From Erythrobacter litoralis (lineage in GTDB: Bacteria > Pseudomonadota > Alphaproteobacteria > Sphingomonadales > Sphingomonadaceae), in assembly GCF_001719165.1 (NCBI RefSeq), contig NZ_CP017057.1, positions 1,054,001 through 1,118,000 on the forward strand: a stretch of DNA of 64,000 nt, written 5' to 3'. Position numbers and translations under genes: made by a program. The notes beneath the pieces were generated by a model. That model saw only the letters and a program-made list of their open reading frames with translations. It was not told the origin of the DNA and did not search any database. Positions within the stretch are counted from its first letter, which is position 1. Each line of letters begins with the position of its first letter. Of this stretch, positions 49,062 through 56,885 are shown piece by piece.

Positions 49062-49267
49062 ACAAGATCACCCGCAACAATGGCGGAGGCCAGCCGGGCT
49101 TCCACCTCGACAAGCGCAATGCCAAGCTCGCCGGTGTGTGCGGCGGCATCGCGGACTACGCCAATGTCGACGTGACGATCGTCCGCATCGCCTTCGTTCT
49201 CGGGGCCTTCTTCAGCCTCGGCACGGCCGCGCTGATCTATCTCGCTATCGCGCTGATCGCCGACTGA
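49058..49267 (+). CDS. PspC-domain membrane protein
   Basis: A 69-residue protein with the PspC signature FHLDKRNAKLAGVCGGIADY (residues ~15-34), then DVTIVRIAFVLGAFF and a hydrophobic C-terminal helix. PspC senses envelope stress and recruits PspA in enterobacteria. This is a minimal one-domain version. AGGAG lies inside the end of peptide 3. It is the last gene of the sigma-54-type unit and is followed by a hairpin. No pspA, pspB or pspF is in the window. Confidence 0.88.
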   Translation: MNKITRNNGGGQPGFHLDKRNAKLAGVCGGIADYANVDVTIVRIAFVLGAFFSLGTAALIYLAIALIAD

Positions 49268-49334
49268 CCTCGCGGCAGGAAAAGCGGCTCCCGGTTTTCA
49301 TGGGGCCGCGAGGTCGATCATCCGAAACGAAACC

Positions 49335-49364
49335 GGGAGGGGCCAGTTCGGCCCTCTCTTTATT
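49335..49364 (+). terminator. Terminator after PspC gene
   Basis: A GC-rich stem (GAGGGGCC with GGCCCTC, one bulged G) with loop AGTTC and the tail TCTCTTTATT lies between the PspC gene and the convergent SDR gene. A longer-range pairing of CTCCCGGTTT with AAACCGGGAG just upstream adds structure. Confidence 0.6.
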
Positions 49365-49369
49365 GGAAA

Positions 49370-50152
49370 TCACATTGCCGATATACCGCCGTCGAGCTTG
49401 ATCTCGGCTCCGGTCATGAAGCGGCTCTCGTCGCTGGCGAGATAGACCACCGCATTGGCGATATCGTTCGGCTCGCCCACGAATCTGAGCGGGATCTGCC
49501 GCGCGAGCTTTTCCAAGAGCACGTCCTTGTCGAGCGCATGCGCCGTTGCCGTCCCGTCGAGGATCGGCGTGTCGACGAAGGTCGGATGGACCGAATTGCA
49601 GCGGATCTGCATGTTCTTCTTGGCGCAATGAAGCGCGATCGACTTGGACAGCATCCACACCGCCGCCTTGGTAGAATTGTAGGCCGGCATGGTGTCGCTG
49701 GCGATCAGGCCTGCGATGGACGAGATGTTGATGATCGAGCCGGGCGCGTGTTCGCGCATCAGCGGCAGGGCCTTCTGGCAGCCGTGGAAGATCGAATCCA
49801 CATTGACCGAATAGCACCGCTTCCAGTCCTCGAACGTGCAATCCTCGATATTGCCCGCAACGCCGATCCCGGCATTGTTGACCAGCACGTTGAGGCCGCC
49901 GAGCTGTTCGCGCGCGGCATCCACGGCGGCTTCCCACTGGGCGGGGTCGGTCACGTCATGGGCGATCGCGAAAGCGGTCCCGTCGCCCATTTCGGCATTG
50001 ACGATGTCGGCGGTCTCCTGCGCGCCCGCGCCGTTGATATCGGTCGCGAGCACCCGCGCGCCTTCCTGTGCGAGCCGGATGCAATGTGCCCGTCCAAGGC
50101 CCTGCGCCCCGCCGGTGACCAGGGCCAGCTTGCCCTCGCAACGTTTCGTCAT
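49370..50152 (-). CDS. Short-chain dehydrogenase/reductase
   Basis: A 260-residue classical SDR. The cofactor motif is TGGAQGLGRA near residues 14-23, with Asp38 (ATDI) suggesting NAD(H). It also has LVNNAGIG, a Ser in INISSIAG, and the catalytic Tyr/Lys in YNSTKAA. The C-terminus EIKLDGGISAM is typical. Substrate unknown; sequences like this are often annotated as glucose or 3-alpha-hydroxysteroid dehydrogenases. Its start overlaps the stop of the NUDIX gene by 4 bases. Confidence 0.9.
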   Translation of the reverse strand: MTKRCEGKLALVTGGAQGLGRAHCIRLAQEGARVLATDINGAGAQETADIVNAEMGDGTAFAIAHDVTDPAQWEAAVDAAREQLGGLNVLVNNAGIGVAGNIEDCTFEDWKRCYSVNVDSIFHGCQKALPLMREHAPGSIINISSIAGLIASDTMPAYNSTKAAVWMLSKSIALHCAKKNMQIRCNSVHPTFVDTPILDGTATAHALDKDVLLEKLARQIPLRFVGEPNDIANAVVYLASDESRFMTGAEIKLDGGISAM

Positions 50153-50748
50153 GTCAGTCTCTCTCCCAGAAATCCCGGTGTCATCAGCATCGCGATGCGA
50201 ACGTCGACCGCATGGCCGGCCTCGCGCCATTTCGCAACGTAATCGGCAAGCCCCGCGAGCGGCACGCGGTGGACGGTGATGCTTTCCTCGGACACGCCGC
50301 CGCCCTCGTTGACTTTGGTAAGCTCGGTCGCCCGCAGAAGCGTAAACGCCTCGGAGACCATGCCCGGCGAGGAATAGAATTCGCCGAGCACCTCGAGCCT
50401 GCCTGCGCGATAACCCGTTTCCTCCTCCAGTTCGCGCGCGGCCGCGTCGCGCGCGCCCTCGTCCTCGCTGCCGGCATCGTCGCCGACGAGCCCGGCGGGG
50501 ATCTCGAGGCAGAAGCGCGAGAGGGGAACACGGTACTGGCTGACGAGGATGACGTGGCGCATGCCGTCCGCATCCTCGTCGAGCGCAAGGATCGCGGCGG
50601 CGCGGATGCCGCGGGCGCGCCCGACATACTCCCAACGGCCCCGCGTCTTGGCGGTGATGAAGCGGCCTTCCCACCGGGTTTCCTCGGGCAGGTCGGCGTC
50701 CCTGTCGCGCTCGAAACCGGCGAATCCGTCTTGATCTTCGTCCGTCAT
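50149..50748 (-). CDS. NUDIX hydrolase (ADP-ribose pyrophosphatase-like)
   Basis: A 199-residue NUDIX protein. The NUDIX box GARDAAARELEEETGYRAG (near residues 97-115) matches the start of the consensus GX5EX7REUXEE pattern, with the metal-binding REXXEE core intact (RELEEE). The IPAGLVGD segment before it and FYSSPGMVSEAFTLLRA after it are features of ADP-ribose/nucleoside-diphosphate-sugar pyrophosphatases. First gene of the NUDIX-SDR pair. Confidence 0.9.
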   Translation of the reverse strand: MTDEDQDGFAGFERDRDADLPEETRWEGRFITAKTRGRWEYVGRARGIRAAAILALDEDADGMRHVILVSQYRVPLSRFCLEIPAGLVGDDAGSEDEGARDAAARELEEETGYRAGRLEVLGEFYSSPGMVSEAFTLLRATELTKVNEGGGVSEESITVHRVPLAGLADYVAKWREAGHAVDVRIAMLMTPGFLGERLT

Positions 50749-50759
50749 GCGGACGGGGC

Positions 50760-51434
50760 CTAGACTTCGATCAGCCGGTCGGGAAGCTCGTTCTCGTCGT
50801 CTTCGGCGCGCGGGAAGTGCTGAGCAAGGACGAAGCCGACATCGCGCACACCCACGGCGAGGCCTTTCGCGATGCGGCCAGCCGCTATGTGGCCCAGCAT
50901 GTCGCCCATCGCCTCACCCCAGACTTCGGCGTCGACCTTTTCGGCAATCGGACGATCAGCGACAATTTCGGCGCGGTGTTCGCTCATGGAAAGGTAGATG
51001 AGGGCCCCGGTGCGGCCATGCGTACGGCCCTCGGCACCGACCTTGAACTGGCGCTGCGCCATGGCATGGACCCGCGCCGTGCGGATGGGGCCGGGCACGA
51101 GCAGCCATTTCACCGGCTCCCACAATTGCGCCGCCCAGGTCGCGGCAAAGGCGATCAGGCCGAGCGCGATCGTCATGCTGGCGAGTTCGCCGGTGGTCCA
51201 TTCGTGGCTCCACCCTCCGACAAGGCCGTCCCACAGGTCGAGGAAAGGCTGGGGGAGCGCGGCGAACAGGCTCATCGCGGTGAAGGCGGCTCCGGCCGCC
51301 CATAGCAGGGCGATATCGGTGTAGCCGTCCGAACGGTCAGCGAGAACGGTCACGATTTCGCCCGAGGTCTGCATCTCCGCCTCGGCGACCGCATCGCTCA
51401 CCAGCTTGTGGCCGGCTTCGTCGAGATAGGCCAT
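50760..51434 (-). CDS. TPM-domain membrane protein
   Basis: A 224-residue protein. A TPM-type domain is split around two membrane helices (about residues 40-60 and 85-107). The N-terminal strand SGEIVTVLADRSD and the C-terminal TGALIYLSMSEHRAEIVAD carry the TPM fold's conserved Glu and acidic residues. This is the shorter partner usually found beside a YgcG-like TPM protein. It starts two bases after its neighbour's stop. Function unknown, perhaps in membrane-protein or envelope quality control. Confidence 0.82.
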   Translation of the reverse strand: MAYLDEAGHKLVSDAVAEAEMQTSGEIVTVLADRSDGYTDIALLWAAGAAFTAMSLFAALPQPFLDLWDGLVGGWSHEWTTGELASMTIALGLIAFAATWAAQLWEPVKWLLVPGPIRTARVHAMAQRQFKVGAEGRTHGRTGALIYLSMSEHRAEIVADRPIAEKVDAEVWGEAMGDMLGHIAAGRIAKGLAVGVRDVGFVLAQHFPRAEDDENELPDRLIEV

Positions 51435-51436
51435 TT

Positions 51437-52309
51437 CTACCACCCCCCGGAGGCGCCGCCGCCTCCGAATGAACCGCCGCCGCCGGAAAAGCCGCCGCCC
51501 CCGAAACCGCCGCCGCCAAAGCCGCCGCCTCCGCGCCCACCGCCCATCGCGCCGCGAGCGATTGCCGTGCCGACTTCCCACAGGATGATGTCGCGCGCGG
51601 TGCGGCCCCAGCCGCCGCCATAATCGTCATCGTCGTCGTCGCGCTTGCCCCACGGACCCTTGCCGCGCGCGCGATACTTGCGACGCTTCCCCGAGCGGAT
51701 GATGGGCAGGACGAAAAAGACGAACATGAAGAGCAGCCAGAACAGCATTCCGATCGGAAAGCCGCTGTCCTTTTCGCGCGCCTCGCCCGCTTCCTTCGCG
51801 ATCCGGGCCGCTTCGTCCGGGGGCAGCATCAGGACGTCGACAATCGCATCGGTCCCTGCAACGATCCCGCCTGCATAATCGCCGTCGCGAAACGCGGGCA
51901 CGATTGCGTTTTCGATGATGAGCTTGGAGACGGCGTCGGTCAGCCAGCCTTCGACGCCATAGCCGCTCGCAATGTGGACGCGCCGTTCGTTCGGAGCGAC
52001 GAGCAGCAGCGCCCCGTCATTGCGCTCCGCATCGCCAAGGCCCCATTCGCGCCCCAGCTGGTAGCCATAATCGGCGATGTCGTAGCCTTCGAGATCATTG
52101 ACCGTCGCAACGACCAGCTGGCGCTGGGATTGCGCCTCAAGCACCTCAAGCTTCTGCGTGAGCTGCGCCTCGACGTCGGGCGGGATGATACCCGCCTGGT
52201 CGACGACGCGCCCGGTCAGCGGCGGGAATTCCTGCGCGGCGAGGGGCGCTGCAAGCAGTGCGAGCAGCGCTCCCACAAGCGCGACGACAAGGTCGGTCGA
52301 GCGGGCCAC
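51437..52309 (-). CDS. TPM-domain protein with glycine-rich tail (YgcG-like)
   Basis: A 290-residue protein. It has a signal peptide (cleavage near LAAQ, residue 26) and a TPM domain (GRVVDQAGIIPPDVEAQL, GYQLGREWGLG, GALLLVAPNERRVHIASGYG). A membrane helix near residue 190 is followed by a basic/acidic linker and a tail of GGGGFGGGGFGGGGF-type repeats. The tail is typical of the family and looks odd in DNA only because of its G/C-only codons. It precedes TPM protein 1 and follows lemA on the same strand. Confidence 0.88.
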   Translation of the reverse strand: MARSTDLVVALVGALLALLAAPLAAQEFPPLTGRVVDQAGIIPPDVEAQLTQKLEVLEAQSQRQLVVATVNDLEGYDIADYGYQLGREWGLGDAERNDGALLLVAPNERRVHIASGYGVEGWLTDAVSKLIIENAIVPAFRDGDYAGGIVAGTDAIVDVLMLPPDEAARIAKEAGEAREKDSGFPIGMLFWLLFMFVFFVLPIIRSGKRRKYRARGKGPWGKRDDDDDDYGGGWGRTARDIILWEVGTAIARGAMGGGRGGGGFGGGGFGGGGFSGGGGSFGGGGASGGW

Positions 52310-52316
52310 GCCCCGC

Positions 52317-52919
52317 TCAGTTGCTCGTCATGTCGATTTCAGGCGCGACTTCGGCGCCTTCGGTTACCGCCGAATAGGGCACCAGCGGCTCCGCGCCGTG
52401 GATGATGTTCGCGCCGATCGTGTCGGGGAAGGTGCGGATCGTCGTATTGTACTGGCGCACCGCCTCGTTGTAGTCGCGGATGGCGACCGCGATGCGGTTC
52501 TCCGTCCCTTCGAGCTGGCTCTGCAGCGCGAGGAAGTTCTGGTTCGACTGGATCTGCGGATAGGCTTCGAAACTGGCGAGCAGGCGGCCGATGCCCTGGC
52601 CGAGCTGGCCCTGCGCGGCGGCGAACTGTTCCATCTTGGCGGGGTCGTTAAGGTCGTCTGCCGTCACGTTGACGCTGGTCGCGCGGGCCCGGGCCTCGGT
52701 GACTTCGGTGAGGATGCCACGTTCGTTCTCGGCCGCGCCCTGCGCGACTTCGACGAGGTTCGGGATGAGGTTCGCCCGGCGCTGGAACTGCGCCTCGACA
52801 TCGGCCCATTTCGCCTTGGCGGTTTCCTCGGCCGCCGGAACCGAATTGATCCCGCAGGCGGCAAGGCTCAGCGCGGCCATGGCGGCGAGAGCGCCCCGGA
52901 AAAGCGTGGTCAGCGTCAT
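52317..52919 (-). CDS. lemA: LemA-family lipoprotein
   Basis: A 200-residue LemA protein. A signal/lipobox LSLAACGIN (Cys near 22) is followed by the LemA helical bundle with AQFQRRANLIPNLVEVAQG, the family's most conserved stretch, then FLALQSQLEGTENRIAVAIRDYN (core LEGTENRIAVAIRDYN). The start at 52919 is preceded by GGAGGGATTTCG. lemA-TPM-TPM is a widely conserved arrangement of unknown function. Confidence 0.92.
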   Translation of the reverse strand: MTLTTLFRGALAAMAALSLAACGINSVPAAEETAKAKWADVEAQFQRRANLIPNLVEVAQGAAENERGILTEVTEARARATSVNVTADDLNDPAKMEQFAAAQGQLGQGIGRLLASFEAYPQIQSNQNFLALQSQLEGTENRIAVAIRDYNEAVRQYNTTIRTFPDTIGANIIHGAEPLVPYSAVTEGAEVAPEIDMTSN

Positions 52920-53099
52920 CGAAATCCCTCCGAAAGGCGCGCCGACCGGAAAGCGGGGCGCGCATAATGTTCCTGTATTGCGGATATAGCACACCCCTGC
53001 GCCCATTCAAGCGGGGGAAGGGCCTCTCGGGACGCTTGGCAGGCGGTCCGCGAGGGGGCAAGACAGGTGGGGCATCACGGATAAACAGGGGACAAGTCA

Positions 53100-53540
53100 A
53101 TGCTGTCGGAATTCCGCGAATTCATCGCCAAGGGCAATGTCATGCAGCTCGCCGTCGCGGTCATCATCGGCGGTGCTTTCGCGGTGATCGTGAAATCGCT
53201 CACCGACGAGATCATCATGCCGGTGGTCGGCGCGATCTTCGGCGGGGCGGACTTCTCGAAATATTTCGTGCTTCTCTCCGTTCCCGAGGGATACGAGGGT
53301 TCGATGACCGATTACGCCGCTCTCAAGGAAGTGGGCGCGGCTATGATCGGATATGGGGCCTTCGCGACTGCGGTGATCAATTTCGTGATCCTCGCCTTCA
53401 TTATCTTCCTGCTGGTGCGCTACACCAACCGGGTGATCGAGAGCTTCGAGAAGAAGGACGAGGTCACCGCGCCCGAGGAAGCCGCCGGCCCGACCGAGAT
53501 CGAGCTGCTGACCGAGATCCGGGATGCGCTTAAGAAGTGA
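53100..53540 (+). CDS. mscL: Large-conductance mechanosensitive channel
   Basis: A 146-residue MscL. It has the amphipathic N-terminal helix FREFIAKGNVMQLAVAVIIGGAF leading into TM1 (core KGNVMQLAVAVIIGGAF), a periplasmic loop, TM2 (FATAVINFVILAFIIFLLV) and a cytoplasmic helix ending LLTEIRDALKK. It opens under membrane tension to release solutes in osmotic downshock. It is followed directly by the tmRNA gene. Confidence 0.97.
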   Translation: MLSEFREFIAKGNVMQLAVAVIIGGAFAVIVKSLTDEIIMPVVGAIFGGADFSKYFVLLSVPEGYEGSMTDYAALKEVGAAMIGYGAFATAVINFVILAFIIFLLVRYTNRVIESFEKKDEVTAPEEAAGPTEIELLTEIRDALKK

Positions 53541-53569
53541 TACACTTCACATTAAGCGCAGAACGCCTA

Positions 53570-53917
53570 TATCGGATGCGTCGGAGCGATCCGACTATGA
53601 CGATAAATTGCAGCGTGCAATAGGCACAACGGACCCGGGGGCAGTACCCGGCGGCTCCACCATAAACCCCGGGAAACCGGGGGTTCTGACGGGGCCGAAC
53701 CAGGATCGACGTGGGCTGAAAAGCGTTGTTTTCGTCCGGGCTGAGTAACCCGTTAAAGGCTCAAAACCCATAAGTGCCAACGATAACGAAGCACTCGCTC
53801 TCGCTGCGTAATTTTAAGGCCTAACGGCCTGAATTTACAAAGCTAAAGCGCGGTTGGACCCACCGGGCAACAGAAGCGGATTCCGGGGGCCCGGGGGAGC
53901 CTAGCAACAGAATCCCC
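53570..53917 (+). ncRNA. ssrA: Permuted two-piece tmRNA
   Basis: The gene is circularly permuted as in other alphaproteobacteria. The acceptor piece comes first and ends CGGCTCCACCA at 53652-53662. A 28-base spacer containing its own hairpin (53664-53685) follows. The coding piece then starts GGGGCCGAACCAGGATCGAC at 53691. GGGGCCG pairs with CGGCTCC (one G-U) to make the acceptor stem across the spacer. The tag frame at 53776-53811 encodes ANDNEALALAA then TAA. Hairpins flank both outer ends (53575-53594 and 53893-53917). Exact processing sites are estimated. Confidence 0.93.
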
Positions 53918-54026
53918 CACCCATCCCGCGACATCCCCGACTCGTTTCGTATCGAGCCGCACGTTCAGCACTGATTCAACCATTTCAAGCAGATATTGTC
54001 TCCTGCGGTCTTGGCAGGAGGTGAAT

Positions 54027-54740
54027 GTGCGCTTCATGCTCTTCGGCTTTCTCGCTGGCGCGGCGCTCCTGCTTGCGCCTACCTCTTCTGCGGTCGCGGA
54101 GCCTTATGAGTCATGGCTCGCACGGTTGAAGGCGATTTGTGCCTCAGATTGCCTCGCGCCGCGTCCATTACTGCGCGCTGTCCGCTTCGGCGATCGTGAG
54201 CAAGATTCGCACGTCGCGGCTGTGCTCCCAATCGGATTCGTAGGCCGCTGGAACGGCAAGTTTTTGCTCGTTGCTGGCCGCGGACCGTCTACCTTCAAAA
54301 AGATTGGTCAGCGCGCGCCCCTGACCTATCGCCCGGTCACCGGCCCGGACGAGATCGTTGTCGAGATGGAGCCGGATGTGTTCTTCGATCTGCTAAACGT
54401 ACCGGTTCCTGGAACGGTGCAACAGGGCGAAGCCTATGTTGACGAAAACGGCGATATCGTCGTTGCACGCGATAGGATGCGCTATTTCAGCAAGCCGACG
54501 CTCCGTAAGCTGCGCTCGATGTTCCGCGATCGCGTGATTGTGGTGCGCGGCCAACCCCGGTTGGAGGTTGCTTTCGACGGTGCCGTGCGAGACCGTCGCC
54601 GCAAGAAACTCTTCATCGAATTGACCAGAGCCGAGGATATCGTGATCCTGCCGCGCTTCGACAAGAACGGCGAGGCGATCGTCGACGGCGAATTCGAGTT
54701 CGATGTTCCCCCGCGAATTGGCGAACCGGCTGCACCTTGA
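54027..54740 (+). CDS. Exported protein of unknown function, atypical codon use
   Basis: A 237-residue protein with a signal peptide (LAPTSSAVA, cleavage near residue 24). A beta-rich domain with many charged residues follows; no family is recognised. The start is GTG 54027, five bases after AGGAGG. An in-frame GTG at 54021 overlaps the ribosome site, and ATG 54036 is too far from it. Codons such as TTT, GTT, GAT and TTG are clearly commoner than in neighbouring genes. It lies 110 bases beyond the tmRNA gene, a common integration point, so acquisition by transfer is possible. Confidence 0.72.
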   Translation: MRFMLFGFLAGAALLLAPTSSAVAEPYESWLARLKAICASDCLAPRPLLRAVRFGDREQDSHVAAVLPIGFVGRWNGKFLLVAGRGPSTFKKIGQRAPLTYRPVTGPDEIVVEMEPDVFFDLLNVPVPGTVQQGEAYVDENGDIVVARDRMRYFSKPTLRKLRSMFRDRVIVVRGQPRLEVAFDGAVRDRRRKKLFIELTRAEDIVILPRFDKNGEAIVDGEFEFDVPPRIGEPAAP

Positions 54741-54860
54741 TGAGGGTCGCCAAACTTTCCTGAAACTTCGCGTGCCCGGGCCCGTTGGTGGGGTGCTAGC
54801 CGCCACGCATCCGCCTTCGGGTGAGCTGCGAAGGGCGGCGCAATGGAGGAGACGCTAGAT

Positions 54861-55139
54861 ATGAAGAAACTGCTGACATTCACCGCCCTTCCGGCCCTCG
54901 CCATGGTTGCCGCCTGCGGCCCCGATTCCCCGCGAGAGGAAATGGGTGACCGCATGGAAGAGCGCGCCGACGCGATCGAGGACGTCGGCAATGACCGCGC
55001 CGAAGCGCTCGAGGAACGCGCCGACGAGGCGGAGACCGATGCGCGCGAGGACATGCTCAACGAGCGCGCCGAGGAAATCGACGATATCGGCGATGAAGCT
55101 GCCGACGAAATAAACGAGGTGGCCGACGAGCTCGAATAA
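54861..55139 (+). CDS. Small acidic repeat lipoprotein
   Basis: A 92-residue protein. A lipobox (ALAMVAACG, Cys19) is followed by a very acidic helical segment. Two approximate copies of a unit, ERADAIEDVGNDRAEAL and ERAEEIDDIGDEAADEI, are joined by a third, looser unit. No family recognised; the repeat and charge suggest an elongated coiled-coil in the periplasm. A GAGGAGACG site sits upstream, with an alternative ATG at 54843. A strong terminator follows. Confidence 0.78.
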   Translation: MKKLLTFTALPALAMVAACGPDSPREEMGDRMEERADAIEDVGNDRAEALEERADEAETDAREDMLNERAEEIDDIGDEAADEINEVADELE

Positions 55140-55156
55140 GGCCGCCGGTTCCCGAG

Positions 55157-55196
55157 AAAAAAGGCCTCCGCACTTTGCTGTGCGGGGGCCTTTTCG
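55157..55196 (+). terminator. Strong intrinsic terminator
   Basis: AAAAAAGGCCTCCGCAC pairs with GTGCGGGGGCCTTTT around loop TTTGCT, making a 13-bp near-perfect stem flanked by A and T runs. The symmetry means it can also stop transcription from the convergent gene at 55237-55500. Confidence 0.88.
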
Positions 55197-55236
55197 TATT
55201 TGCGCCGCGCCATGTGACTGCGAGAGACAAGCTGCC

Positions 55237-55500
55237 TTAGTCGGCGGAGCGCGTATCTGAGGGTTTATCTCCGCGGGCTTCGGCCAGTTCCTTCTCTAGC
55301 CTGAGGCAGTCGAGGATCTTCGCTCCGCCAAGGAATACCGCCCCGCTTGTGGCGAGGAACAGCAGCTGACCGAAAATGCCGGGATATTCGGAAAGATAGG
55401 CCGTGCCGCGGGTCATCGCACCAAGGGCGAGCGCATAGATGATCACGAAGGCTTCGAACCTGGTCTTGATTACGAAAAGCCTTCCGATCTTCTGCAGCAT
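55237..55500 (-). CDS. Small two-helix membrane protein, unknown
   Basis: An 87-residue protein with two membrane helices (about residues 17-33 and 43-63), a basic N-terminus (MLQKIGRLFVIKTRFE) and a charged C-terminal tail. I recognise no family, but the gene has normal codon bias. AGGGAGAGATC lies upstream. It is isolated between a terminator and the astB operon end. Confidence 0.7.
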   Translation of the reverse strand: MLQKIGRLFVIKTRFEAFVIIYALALGAMTRGTAYLSEYPGIFGQLLFLATSGAVFLGGAKILDCLRLEKELAEARGDKPSDTRSAD

Positions 55501-55631
55501 GATCTCTCCCTCGCGTTAACGGAGCTTCCTGCAAACAGCGTGCCATGAACGGGCGTGCGCGGGCCGGACTGGTTAATGGTGACCCAAGTGTAAGCCCACC
55601 CGACGCGGGCATGCAAACGCGTTAACCATGA

Positions 55632-56885
55632 TCAGGCCAGTTCGGAGATATCGAGCGCGGCGAGCAGTGCATGGCGCGCGGCGGCCACGTCCTTGGCGAG
55701 GGAATTGCCTCCGATATCGGCTGGATCGATCTGTTCGGGCCAGGTCTCTGCGATGACACGCTCGATCCGATCTGCCTTCGCTTCGTCAAGGAGAAAGCGT
55801 GGATCGACCGTTGACGGATCGCATGCGACCCGCAGTCGGAGGCAGGCCGGCCCCCCGCCATTGGCCATGCTTTGCCGGACATCGACCGGGATCACCTCAC
55901 CGATCGGGCCGTTCGATGCGACCATGCTCTCGCACCAGGACCAGACTGCGGGGCTTTCGCGACATTCCTCGGGCACGATCAGCGCCATCGTGCCCGAAGG
56001 CAAGGTGACGAGCTGGGCGTTGAAGAGATAGGTGCGGATTGCCTCGAGGAGGCTGATCTCGCTCGCGGGCACCTCGACCAATTCGAGCGCGGGGAAGACG
56101 GAGCGGATCGATTCATAGGCGCGTTCCCGGTCGGCGAAGGCTGCTTCGTGCGTGAACAGCACCCGCTCATTGGCGACCGCGACGACGTCATTGTGAAACG
56201 CCCCAGCCTCGATCGCCTCCGGGTTCTGTTCGATGAAGATGCATCGTGCCGGATCAAGAGAGTGCGCGCGAGCGACGAGGCGGCTGGCCTGTTCGTGCTG
56301 GCGCGCGGGAAAGCGGCCGCCGGGGCGACCATAGACAAAGACCTCGACGCCGGGCGACCCATGCCCCTCGCACAGGCGCATATGGTTGGCCGCGCCCTCG
56401 TCCCCGAAAGTGGGCGGCACGGGATCGTGGACCGCGAAATGCGCCGTGTCGGCGAAGGCGAGGTCGAGCTGGCGTTTCGTATCCGGCCATTCCTGCGCTC
56501 GGTGAAGCATGGTGACCAGATTGGCAGGGGTCAGATGGCAGCGACCGTCCGCTGTGTCGGGGGAGGGGGAGACGGTCGCGGCGTTGGCTGTCCACATGCT
56601 CGATGCCGACCACGGCGCCGCCCGCAGGGCGGGGTCCTCGCTCCCGTCGAGCGCGAGACGATCGGCGAGCGCGCCGTTCGGGCGAGGCAGCGGCAGGAGA
56701 AAGCCCTGCACGCCCAGCCTTGCAAGGTTGCCCCGCATCTTGGCGAGCCCCTGAAGCGCCGCCGCGCGCGGATAGGAGGGATCGCCCTTGTGGCTCGCGC
56801 TGGCGATGTTGCCGAGGCTGAGCCCGGCGTAATTGTGGCTCGGCCCGACGATCCCGTCGAAATTGATCTCGACCAGCTTGCTCAT
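55632..56885 (-). CDS. astB: N-succinylarginine dihydrolase
   Basis: A 417-residue guanidino-group-modifying enzyme. It starts EINFDGIVGPSHNYAGLS, then SSMWTANAATVSPS, the catalytic HNDVVAVAN with Glu/His around it, and near the end the nucleophilic Cys in ANGGGPACLRLRV. It removes two ammonia molecules and CO2 from N2-succinylarginine to give succinylornithine, step 2 of the AST arginine-degradation pathway. Its start overlaps the astA stop (ATGA at 56882-56885). Confidence 0.95.
   Translation of the reverse strand: MSKLVEINFDGIVGPSHNYAGLSLGNIASASHKGDPSYPRAAALQGLAKMRGNLARLGVQGFLLPLPRPNGALADRLALDGSEDPALRAAPWSASSMWTANAATVSPSPDTADGRCHLTPANLVTMLHRAQEWPDTKRQLDLAFADTAHFAVHDPVPPTFGDEGAANHMRLCEGHGSPGVEVFVYGRPGGRFPARQHEQASRLVARAHSLDPARCIFIEQNPEAIEAGAFHNDVVAVANERVLFTHEAAFADRERAYESIRSVFPALELVEVPASEISLLEAIRTYLFNAQLVTLPSGTMALIVPEECRESPAVWSWCESMVASNGPIGEVIPVDVRQSMANGGGPACLRLRVACDPSTVDPRFLLDEAKADRIERVIAETWPEQIDPADIGGNSLAKDVAAARHALLAALDISELA

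Noticed and set aside
51470..51560. GC-only repetitive DNA that looks like a tandem repeat
   Set aside because: It encodes the glycine-rich tail typical of YgcG-like TPM proteins, so the repeat is protein-level composition.
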